Assembly: GCA_029987235.1 (NCBI GenBank)
Contig: DALTWF010000050.1
Span: 1-8,397 of the forward strand
Length of the DNA: 8,397 nt
Direction: 5' to 3'
From: Methanocorpusculum sp.
GTDB taxonomy: Archaea; Halobacteriota; Methanomicrobia; Methanomicrobiales; Methanocorpusculaceae
Every line of letters begins with the position of its first letter. Within the stretch, counting starts at the first letter, position 1. The translations under genes were made by a program, and so were the position numbers. Below the pieces are notes generated by a model. That model made no database searches and was not told where the DNA came from. It saw only the letters and a list, made by a program, of their open reading frames with translations. Below are positions 1-4,721 of the stretch, piece by piece.

Positions 1-354
1 AACCCCCCCGCCCAAAGCATACTCAAGCCAGTCATCAACCCGCTCCTCAGGCAAAGTCGGCAGATACGGCGCATTAAACAAAATCAAATCAAACAAAACC
101 CCCTCCCCAAACGGCGAAAACATATCCCCAAGCACCGCATCAACCCCCCTCTCCCGCGCACAGGCAACCGCATGCGGATTAATATCAACCGCAACAAGAC
201 CCCCGCACCTCCCCATAACCGCAACAGAAACCGCACCCGAACCACACCCGATTTCACACACAAAATCAGAACAACGAACCTCAGCCAACGCAGCCCCGAT
301 TAACAGAAACGTATCCTCAGCCGGCTGATACACCTGCCCCGGATCAAAACTCAT
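1..354 (-). CDS. HemK2/PrmC-type release-factor glutamine methyltransferase, 3' end cut by window edge
   Basis: I translated 118 codons from the ATG at 354-352; the reading frame is still open at base 1. The product is a class I SAM-dependent methyltransferase. Its start contains QPAEDTFLL (residues 10-18), typical of the archaeal/eukaryotic HemK2 (Mtq2/N6AMT1) branch. The SAM-binding glycine loop CEIGCGSG lies at 33-40, an acidic ribose-binding residue is in VAVDINP (54-60), and the catalytic motif IV is at 94-97. By family knowledge, such proteins methylate the glutamine of the GGQ motif in release factor aRF1, usually with Trm112. Motif IV reads NAPY instead of the usual NPPY, an oddity treated separately. 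The start codon overlaps the ksgA stop as ATGA, so translation is probably coupled. Third positions are rich in G and T on the coding strand. A related methyltransferase with another substrate cannot be excluded. Confidence 0.85.
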   Translation of the reverse strand, partial: MSFDPGQVYQPAEDTFLLIGAALAEVRCSDFVCEIGCGSGAVSVAVMGRCGGLVAVDINPHAVACARERGVDAVLGDMFSPFGEGVLFDLILFNAPYLPTLPEERVDDWLEYALGGGV

Positions 355-1127
355 ACCAGACCCGCTAAAATATTTGCAATACTGATAAAATCCGAAACCG
401 ACAACTTCTCCGGCCGCACATCAAGAACCGAACCCGGCAGCGCCTCAGCAAGACCAACCGCCGCCGCCTTCCCGTAAACCGAAGCAAGCCCCCTCAGACA
501 ATTCCGCACCGTCTTACGCCTGTGCGAAAAACACTCCCGCACCACATCCGCATGAACCCTCCTATCAAAAATCCTCTGCGGCGGCGCACGCGGCGTGATT
601 TTCACCACCGCCGACCAGACCTCCGGCGGCGGACAAAACGACTCCGGAGACAGCTCCATAACAAACTCCACATCCGCATACGTCTGACACATCACCGAAA
701 GCCGCCCATACTCACCATCACCCGACGGCGCCGCCATCCGCTTAGCAAACTCCAGCTGATACATAAGCACAGCCGACTCAAAACCCGCCTCCAAAAGCCT
801 GAACGTAATTTTAGACGAGATAGAATACGGCAGATTCGCAACAACCACCTCATAATCCGGAAGCGCAACCTTCGACGCATCCCCCACCGTAATCGAAAAA
901 CGCCCGTCAGCAATTTCCTCAGCAAACCGGCTCTTTAGATTCGGCAAAAGCTTCGTATCAAGCTCCACCGCATGAACAATTGCCCCCCGCTTAAGAAGCG
1001 CCTCAGTTAACACCCCGCCCCCCGGACCGATTTCAAGAACCGTCCTTCCGGCGACCGGAATCACCTCAGCAATACGGGCTACAGCCTCTGCATCACACAA
1101 AAAATGCTGATCAAAAGAAGCGCCCAT
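351..1127 (-). CDS. ksgA: 16S rRNA dimethyladenosine transferase (KsgA/RsmA/Dim1)
   Basis: This 258-residue protein matches the family that dimethylates two adjacent adenines in the 3'-terminal helix 45 loop of small-subunit rRNA late in ribosome assembly. Visible motifs are DQHFL at 6-10 (the position of QNFL in bacterial KsgA), the SAM-binding LEIGPGGGVLTE at 31-42, acidic VELD at 54-57, GDA at 82-84, the catalytic NLPY at 98-101, and the family signature around FCPPPEVWSAV at 164-174. The start is well supported because DQHFL normally sits close to the N-terminus. No Shine-Dalgarno sequence precedes the ATG. Instead the coding strand has a run of seven T directly before it, 8 nt after the stop of the DUF655 gene. 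The next gene downstream overlaps it by ATGA. Base composition resembles the hemK2-like gene and differs from the upstream genes. Confidence 0.95.
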   Translation of the reverse strand: MGASFDQHFLCDAEAVARIAEVIPVAGRTVLEIGPGGGVLTEALLKRGAIVHAVELDTKLLPNLKSRFAEEIADGRFSITVGDASKVALPDYEVVVANLPYSISSKITFRLLEAGFESAVLMYQLEFAKRMAAPSGDGEYGRLSVMCQTYADVEFVMELSPESFCPPPEVWSAVVKITPRAPPQRIFDRRVHADVVRECFSHRRKTVRNCLRGLASVYGKAAAVGLAEALPGSVLDVRPEKLSVSDFISIANILAGLV

Positions 1128-1134
1128 AAAAAAA
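1128..1134 (-). terminator. Candidate oligo-T archaeal termination/pausing site between DUF655 gene and ksgA
   Basis: The coding strand has seven consecutive T between the DUF655 stop codon and the ksgA ATG. Archaeal RNA polymerase is known to terminate at T-rich non-template tracts without a hairpin. A site here would cut or reduce read-through into ksgA and the hemK2-like gene. This is inference; the tract may have no effect. Confidence 0.25.
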
Positions 1135-1135
1135 G

Positions 1136-1714
1136 TTATTTGGAGGTAAAGACGTGATACTTCTCGGTTGGCTCCTCAAGCTCGAGAAGAATTCTTTCAC
1201 GGATGAACTTCTCCGGCTTCTGCAGCGACTTTACCCGTACACGCATATCCTCAAAACTCTCAAACGGCTTCTTCTGACGCTCCGCAAGCGTATCCGCAAG
1301 CGTTTTCTTACCGAAACCCGGCAAAAGATTGAGCATATGCATCTTCAGACTCATCGGAACAGCCGTATTATAGAACTCCACATAACGCGCCTCATTTTCC
1401 ATTACGAGACTGTCAACAACCGGCTCAAGCTCGGCTTTAGCCGTCGGCGTAAGTTCATCATAAGCAATCCGGCGCTTGACACGCTCGACAACCGGACGCA
1501 GGTCCTCACCGATGTAAACCTTATCATGAAGATTGACTGCAACATCCTTTTTGGCGATAAGCTCAAGAAGTTTGAACTGATCGCATCCGACTGCAAGAAT
1601 AATCGGCTCCCTCTGATTTAAGGACCGCTTGTCGCTTGCATACCCCCACTGGAGATAATCCAATACGACAGCCTCAACTTCCTTTTTATCTGCTCTGTCT
1701 GTTTTTGGCGGCAT
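1136..1714 (-). CDS. DUF655 family protein, helix-hairpin-helix RNA/DNA-binding candidate
   Basis: A 192-residue protein that I recognise as the conserved archaeal DUF655 family. Its biochemical role is not established to my knowledge. The N-terminal half (about 35-75) is beta-rich and resembles a small nucleic-acid-binding barrel, including REPIILAVG and HDKVYIGEDLRPV. The segment at 125-165 contains LNLLPGFGKK, a helix-hairpin-helix signature also seen in DNA- and RNA-binding proteins. The tail is highly charged. It lies between rpoF and ksgA, 7 nt after rpoF, and a GAGG ribosome-binding motif (1720-1723) overlaps the rpoF stop. The neighbourhood suggests a job in transcription or ribosome biogenesis. 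That is inference from context and fold type only. Confidence 0.85.
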   Translation of the reverse strand: MPPKTDRADKKEVEAVVLDYLQWGYASDKRSLNQREPIILAVGCDQFKLLELIAKKDVAVNLHDKVYIGEDLRPVVERVKRRIAYDELTPTAKAELEPVVDSLVMENEARYVEFYNTAVPMSLKMHMLNLLPGFGKKTLADTLAERQKKPFESFEDMRVRVKSLQKPEKFIRERILLELEEPTEKYHVFTSK

Positions 1715-1721
1715 CTTTGCC

Positions 1722-2096
1722 TCACTCGTATTTATGGATGATGTCTAAAATCTGGTCAACATCTTCCGGGATGAGAGCAAAACGCTCTTTTGCATAAATT
1801 GCACGCACTTCCTCGCGGCTCTGCGGGAAGATGTTTACGATTCTTGCCGCAACCTCCGGCTTGATTTTCTCAAGCTGCATCAGTTCGCCATAAAGCTCTT
1901 TTGCTGATTCAACACTGCATTTGGACAGAGTGTCTGCATGATCGATACTTTTCCGCAGTTCATAGGAAAGAGTACGTGCCCCGGTTCCTTCTGCATCTTC
2001 TTCCGGACCGGCGCGCTCGTCACGAATCGTAATTAATTCTTCGCGAAGCTCCGGTAAAGACATCATATCTTCCTGTAAGATTTTCTTTACTTTCAT
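1722..2096 (-). CDS. rpoF: DNA-directed RNA polymerase subunit F (Rpo4/RPB4 homologue)
   Basis: A 124-residue, highly charged helical protein matching archaeal Rpo4, which pairs with Rpo7 (RpoE) to form the polymerase stalk used in open-complex formation, processivity and RNA binding. Characteristic pieces are the N-terminal basic strand followed by MMSLPELREEL (11-21), a central THTL-like region here written as ADTLSKCS (54-61), and the C-terminal HRDC-like part with KIKPEVAARIVNIFP (77-91) and LIPEDVDQILDII (108-120). An acidic stretch at about 28-41 (GPEEDAEGTGA) is slightly longer than in many relatives. A GGAG motif (2103-2106 on the + strand as CTCC) sits 6 nt before the ATG and supports this start. 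The gene follows eL21 as in many euryarchaea. Confidence 0.93.
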   Translation of the reverse strand: MKVKKILQEDMMSLPELREELITIRDERAGPEEDAEGTGARTLSYELRKSIDHADTLSKCSVESAKELYGELMQLEKIKPEVAARIVNIFPQSREEVRAIYAKERFALIPEDVDQILDIIHKYE

Positions 2097-2141
2097 GTCA
2101 GACTCCGAATGTTATAATAAAATAAGTATTTGGGGTTTAAT
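2097..2141 (-). promoter_or_regulatory. rpl21e-rpoF spacer with AT-rich stretch and GGAG ribosome-binding site
   Basis: This 45-nt gap is the longest inside the leftward cluster. On the coding strand it holds an AT-rich run (complement of 2111-2130) about 15-35 nt before the rpoF ATG, then GGAG and a 6-nt spacer. The AT run could act as a weak internal promoter for rpoF, but no clear BRE is visible. Only the ribosome-binding site is well supported. Confidence 0.35.
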
Positions 2142-2432
2142 TTATTTCTGCGCCGAAAGGTGCTGCGGTCTTGCAATGACAGTCTTGGTTGCATTGCCGT
2201 CCTTAATCTCAAGAAGCCAGGCGCGTCCGCGCTGTCCGACAATAGTTCCGGTCTTGCCGTGGAATCTCGGGTGCGGCATTCCTTTCTGAACGCTTGCGTC
2301 AAGTACAATGTGTACCTTCTGTCCTTCTTCAAATACCTGAATGCTCTTGGTTACATTCGGCATTCCGCGGGTGCGGAGAGTCTTCTGTAACTTATATCTG
2401 GTGCCTTTTTTAATACCGTTGTGGTGTGCCAT
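2142..2432 (-). CDS. rpl21e: 50S ribosomal protein L21e (eL21)
   Basis: A 96-residue basic protein matching archaeal/eukaryotic eL21, a large-subunit ribosomal protein absent from bacteria. Diagnostic pieces are the N-terminal HHNGIKKGTRYKL (3-15), the KVHIVLDASVQKGMPHPRFHGKTG core (split as 39-50 and 51-62), a loop with GQRGRAWLLEI, and the C-terminal RPQHL. The length is typical. An AGGAG ribosome-binding site (CTCCT at 2442-2446 on the + strand) sits 9 nt before the ATG and lies right after the pus10 stop. Codon choice differs from the skewed ksgA/hemK2-like pair, as expected for a highly expressed ribosomal gene. Confidence 0.97.
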   Translation of the reverse strand: MAHHNGIKKGTRYKLQKTLRTRGMPNVTKSIQVFEEGQKVHIVLDASVQKGMPHPRFHGKTGTIVGQRGRAWLLEIKDGNATKTVIARPQHLSAQK

Positions 2433-2441
2433 TTTTCTTTA

Positions 2442-2446
2442 CTCCT
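2442..2446 (-). promoter_or_regulatory. Strong ribosome-binding site of rpl21e
   Basis: AGGAG on the coding strand, 9 nt before the rpl21e ATG and two bases beyond the pus10 TAA. It is the clearest Shine-Dalgarno sequence in the leftward cluster. Its strength suits a ribosomal protein that must be made in excess over the modification enzymes encoded upstream. Confidence 0.75.
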
Positions 2447-2447
2447 T

Positions 2448-3677
2448 TTATTCACTCAGCCCGTCAACCTGAATCACGTCAAGTTCTGTGACGCGTGCAG
2501 GCGACTTGAGGATTTCTGCAAGACTCGGGCTTGTACGACCATTGTCTCCGGATACCAGTTCCTTGATGTACAGACCGGAATCACCGACGACTTCAAGCCG
2601 CCAGAGCCCGTTTTCCTGACCAAGGACACTGATGTCGACAACCTGTCTCCTGCGGACTAAATCCGCACGACGGTGAGAAACCCTTTCCGGCGTGCGCTGG
2701 TCAATCCAGACGCCCTTCAGGCTTGAAACGGCATTCTGCACCGTATCGCAGGAGATAGAATTATCTATCGAGACTAGAATCCTGTATGTTTTATGTCCCT
2801 TGTGTGATTTAAGCATTTCTACTGTTTTTTTGTCGGACCATTTTTCCAGACGGACCCCAACCCTGCCCCCTGCGGCGGAATTGATGGCAGATTCGAGCTC
2901 TTTTAAGTCACAGGACCTGATGTGCGGATTAGTCATCTCCATCACGAACGGACGACCTGTACCGATACACAGCGCATCAATATCTTCGCGGCCCGCCCCA
3001 TGCAAAACGCCCGCATCTGCCGCAAAAATCTGTTTAGGCGCTTCTGCGATGAGTTCTTCAACGGAGGTCGGATACTGTTTTCCGGTGAAATTACACTTTT
3101 CACAGCCCCTGCCCTTGCATGCGCGGCAGTCCCAGTGGGTCTGAGGGATACCGCGTTCGTACTTCAGATAACGGCCGTAGAAGTAAACCGAGGCAATCTG
3201 GACCTCAATTTCATCATCGGGAATGTTTAAAATCACAGTGACCTGCGGGTTTTTCGGGTCGCCCGCTTTACCGTTCAGCGCGGATACCGCTTTACCCACC
3301 TCACGATTCATTTCGGATTTAAGCGGCTCGGGATTCTCAAGACCCAAATCGGACCAGAGCATCTCTTCGGATTCGACCATCATCGGCGGCACCCGTGTCC
3401 CGATAACAAACGTCTCATGACAAATTCCTTCAACAGCTTTTGCCGCCCGCTCTGCAAAGCGCGGGATTTCATCAAACAAATCGCCGCAGACCCAGCAGCT
3501 GCCATGCTCATATTCTTTGAAAGGTATATTGTAAGCAAGTGCATGGGCTACACGCAGCGCATGCCCCCGCTCGACATTGGTAAGACCAAACGACCGTTTG
3601 GCAAACAGTCTGCCAAGACAATGATCGCAGATATCACCATATTCAAGTATTTTATGTACATCTTCAAGAAGTGTCAT
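2448..3677 (-). CDS. pus10: tRNA pseudouridine(54/55) synthase Pus10
   Basis: A 409-residue archaeal Pus10, which isomerises U54 and U55 in the T-loop of tRNAs. Zinc-binding pairs CDHC (17-20) and CWVC (61-64) frame the N-terminal part, followed by a THUMP-like region to about 175. A second CxxC-x4-CxxC cluster lies at 184-195, then the linker CNFTGKQYPTSVEELI. The catalytic site is HGAGREDID at 226-234. GRED aligns with the GRTD of TruA, so Asp232 is the expected nucleophile, followed by GTGRPF (239-244). The C-terminal half carries QRTPERVSHRR (327-337) and GLYIKELVSGDNGRTSPSL (368-386), both family hallmarks. The start overlaps the trmY stop as ATGA and no strong Shine-Dalgarno sequence is seen, so translation is probably coupled to trmY. 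Confidence 0.95.
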   Translation of the reverse strand: MTLLEDVHKILEYGDICDHCLGRLFAKRSFGLTNVERGHALRVAHALAYNIPFKEYEHGSCWVCGDLFDEIPRFAERAAKAVEGICHETFVIGTRVPPMMVESEEMLWSDLGLENPEPLKSEMNREVGKAVSALNGKAGDPKNPQVTVILNIPDDEIEVQIASVYFYGRYLKYERGIPQTHWDCRACKGRGCEKCNFTGKQYPTSVEELIAEAPKQIFAADAGVLHGAGREDIDALCIGTGRPFVMEMTNPHIRSCDLKELESAINSAAGGRVGVRLEKWSDKKTVEMLKSHKGHKTYRILVSIDNSISCDTVQNAVSSLKGVWIDQRTPERVSHRRADLVRRRQVVDISVLGQENGLWRLEVVGDSGLYIKELVSGDNGRTSPSLAEILKSPARVTELDVIQVDGLSE

Positions 3678-4252
3678 GCCTGTTTTGCCTCGCGCCTGTC
3701 TAATTCATTTAAAAGGACCGTAATAGTGTGGTCTGCATGCAGAATCCGCGGACCGACGGAAAATTTCGGCAGGTCCTTGATAAGTTCCGCCTCCTCCTCA
3801 GAAAAATTCATGTGGTCGCTTAACAGGAAATTTTCCGGCAGCGATTCCGCCTCACGGATATCAGTGCCGTTTTCATCAAGCAGAGCAAAATCAAAGTCGG
3901 CAAGGAGTTCTTTCAACCCCCCTGCCCTGATATGGATACCGTCTGCGGCTTTGGTGAAATCCGCCTCCGCCTCCTTTGACAACCCCTTTTTGATAAGAGC
4001 CCCCGCACTGCGTTCATCAGGATTAAGCGAACGAATAGTCTCACCACTGAACCGCAGGGTTTTGGGCGCCTGCACACCCCCCGTCAGAATAAGATAACAT
4101 TCCGTATTTCTTCTCAGGTCATGACTGAGGAAAAACGAAGTGTTGACACAGCGGCACATAACGTCCATGCGCCCTGCGGCACCAGGCATATCGTTTAAAG
4201 AGAAGTCAGGAGTGGTGACTGCTTTGTGTCCGAGTATTGCGAAACGATACAT
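3674..4252 (-). CDS. trmY: tRNA (pseudouridine(54)-N(1))-methyltransferase TrmY
   Basis: A 192-residue SPOUT-class methyltransferase. By family knowledge it converts pseudouridine 54 of archaeal tRNA to N1-methylpseudouridine using SAM. Diagnostic pieces are the N-terminal FAILGHKAVTTPDFSLNDMP (4-23), GRMDVMCRCVN (27-37) with FFLSH (40-44), and SGETIRSLNPDERSAGALI (69-87). The C-terminal knot region is FSVGPRILHADHTITVLLNEL (split 164-176 and 177-184). The length is usual. Its stop overlaps the start of pus10 (ATGA), whose product makes its substrate. It is probably the first gene of the leftward operon. No Shine-Dalgarno sequence precedes the ATG, and the candidate promoter predicts a leader of only about 8 nt, so it may be nearly leaderless. 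Confidence 0.94.
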   Translation of the reverse strand: MYRFAILGHKAVTTPDFSLNDMPGAAGRMDVMCRCVNTSFFLSHDLRRNTECYLILTGGVQAPKTLRFSGETIRSLNPDERSAGALIKKGLSKEAEADFTKAADGIHIRAGGLKELLADFDFALLDENGTDIREAESLPENFLLSDHMNFSEEEAELIKDLPKFSVGPRILHADHTITVLLNELDRREAKQA

Positions 4253-4280
4253 AATTGTGTATTATCTTGGATGCGGAACA

Positions 4281-4293
4281 GGTAATACTTTTT
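4281..4293 (-). promoter_or_regulatory. Candidate BRE/TATA element for the trmY-pus10-rpl21e operon
   Basis: On the coding strand the stretch reads AAAAAGTATTACC: an A-rich BRE-like part followed by an AT-rich TATA-like part centred near 4286. Adding the usual archaeal spacing of about 26 nt places initiation near 4260, some 8 nt before the trmY ATG. That fits the absence of a ribosome-binding site. The match to the TATA consensus is imperfect. Confidence 0.35.
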
Positions 4294-4300
4294 CATGCGG

Positions 4301-4348
4301 AAAAGAAACCGGCGCACCAGACACCCCCACAAAAAGTACCGGCGCCCG
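4301..4348. repeat. Imperfect direct repeat with 30-bp period, core ACCGGCGC
   Basis: Two copies, 4301-4318 and 4331-4348, match at 13 of 18 positions and share the perfect 8-bp core ACCGGCGC (4308-4315 and 4338-4345). The starts are exactly 30 bp apart, close to three helical turns, which could let a dimeric regulator bind one face of the DNA. The repeat lies just upstream of the candidate trmY promoter. Function is unknown and chance is possible. Confidence 0.4.
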
Positions 4349-4520
4349 TATCGCGCGCAAAAAAATACTCACCCGCCCCAACCTGACTTCGAAAAAAATC
4401 ACCGGTATTTCATAAAAAATCCCGCCGGCATAAAAGCTTCCTCGAAAAAAAACCACCAGGAAAAGATTACCAGTCATTAAGAACAGCCCCGATTGACAGA
4501 CACCCCTTAAAGGACAACCC

Positions 4521-4526
4521 TTATAA
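4521..4526 (+). promoter_or_regulatory. Candidate TATA box of the mcr operon
   Basis: TTATAA is the best TATA-like hexamer upstream of mcrB. With the usual archaeal distance of 26-27 nt from the box centre, transcription would begin near 4550 in the sequence AAAAAATG. This gives a leader of about 170 nt before the mcrB ATG at 4722, and it starts exactly where the foldable region begins. The bases directly upstream are C-rich rather than a good purine-rich BRE, which lowers confidence. The other AT-rich words nearby (4408-4417 and 4702-4706) are less well placed. Confidence 0.45.
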
Positions 4527-4550
4527 CCAAACAGAAACAAACATAAAAAA

Positions 4551-4608
4551 TGTCCCGAGAGGGGACTCATGCCTCCCCGGCATAAGTCTGGTCATGGACC
4601 GTGGGACG
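4551..4608 (+). ncRNA. Candidate structured leader RNA of mcr operon: three-way junction
   Basis: Hand folding gives a closed three-way junction. P1 pairs TGTCCC (4551-4556) with GGGACG (4603-4608). P2 pairs 4563-4573 with 4579-4589, about ten pairs with a single C-A mismatch (4568/4584) and loop TCCCC. P3 pairs GGTC (4590-4593) with GACC (4597-4600) around an ATG triloop. The joining strands are six, zero and two nt long. A competing local fold exists: GTCCC (4552-4556) can instead pair with GGGAC (4562-4566), leaving a shorter P2. Two exclusive folds are what a switch would need. The element begins at the predicted transcription start. I do not recognise it as a known riboswitch class. Function is inference; no energy calculation or alignment was possible. 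Confidence 0.45.
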
Positions 4609-4613
4609 AAAGC

Positions 4614-4660
4614 GATTTGCAAAATTCCAGCACTTCTAAAAGCGATTACCAGTGCAAATC
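4614..4660 (+). repeat. 8-bp inverted repeat in the mcr leader (long-range stem P4)
   Basis: GATTTGCA (4614-4621) is the exact reverse complement of TGCAAATC (4653-4660), enclosing 31 nt. In RNA this would form an 8-bp stem right after the three-way junction and leave about 60 nt of A-rich, apparently unpaired sequence up to the mcrB start. A perfect 9-bp direct repeat, AAAGCGATT at 4609-4617 and 4639-4647, overlaps it with a 30-nt period. Confidence 0.45.
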
Positions 4661-4709
4661 AGAAAAAGCAACCGCAAAACAGCCAAACAATCATAAACCC
4701 CTATACAAA

Positions 4710-4713
4710 GAGG
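4710..4713 (+). promoter_or_regulatory. Ribosome-binding site of mcrB that decides its start
   Basis: GAGG lies 8 nt before the ATG at 4722, inside the sequence AAAGAGGAATTAATT. It selects 4722 over the in-frame upstream ATG at 4569, which has no comparable site and would add 51 residues unlike any McrB I know. Confidence 0.65.
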
Positions 4714-4721
4714 AATTAATT

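Larger units (their letters stand above)
4253..4520. other. Non-coding part of the divergent intergenic region, A+C-rich on the + strand
   Basis: No convincing gene is seen here. The + strand is rich in A and C: in 4321-4380 I count 20 A, 26 C, 9 G and 5 T. Several oligo-A runs occur (for example 4349-4355, 4389-4395 and 4445-4452). A direct repeat with core ACCGGCGC occurs at 4308-4315 and 4338-4345. No tRNA-like fold or archaeal C/D-box pair was found by eye. Confidence 0.6.

Noticed and set aside
522..938. 138-codon + strand frame opposite ksgA, rich in Arg
   Set aside because: It is antisense to a firmly identified gene, and its composition is that expected from the reverse frame of ksgA.
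4262..4570. 102-codon open frame on the - strand in the divergent gap
   Set aside because: It is Phe/Val/Leu-rich only because the opposite strand is A+C-rich, has no recognisable family, and overlaps the candidate promoters and mcr leader.
4601..4613. GGGACGAAAGC resembles the GGGACGCAAAGC part of c-di-GMP-I riboswitches
   Set aside because: One conserved base is missing and the other half of the motif (the CACGCACAGGGCAAACC-like strand) and its helices are absent. The class is not expected in archaea.
4586..4613. Possible hammerhead ribozyme (three-way junction plus GAAA)
   Set aside because: The obligatory CUGAUGA core and a matching cleavage triplet are not present in the right arrangement.
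4569..4721. In-frame upstream extension of mcrB starting at ATG 4569 (51 extra residues)
   Set aside because: The added residues are low in hydrophobic content and unlike any McrB. The ATG lies inside the foldable leader and has no suitable ribosome-binding site, while 4722 has GAGG and yields the canonical McrB N-terminus.
4253..4721. tRNA, C/D-box guide RNA or CRISPR repeats in the divergent gap
   Set aside because: No cloverleaf with a T-loop motif, no paired C and D boxes, and no repeat longer than about 9 perfect bases was found by eye.
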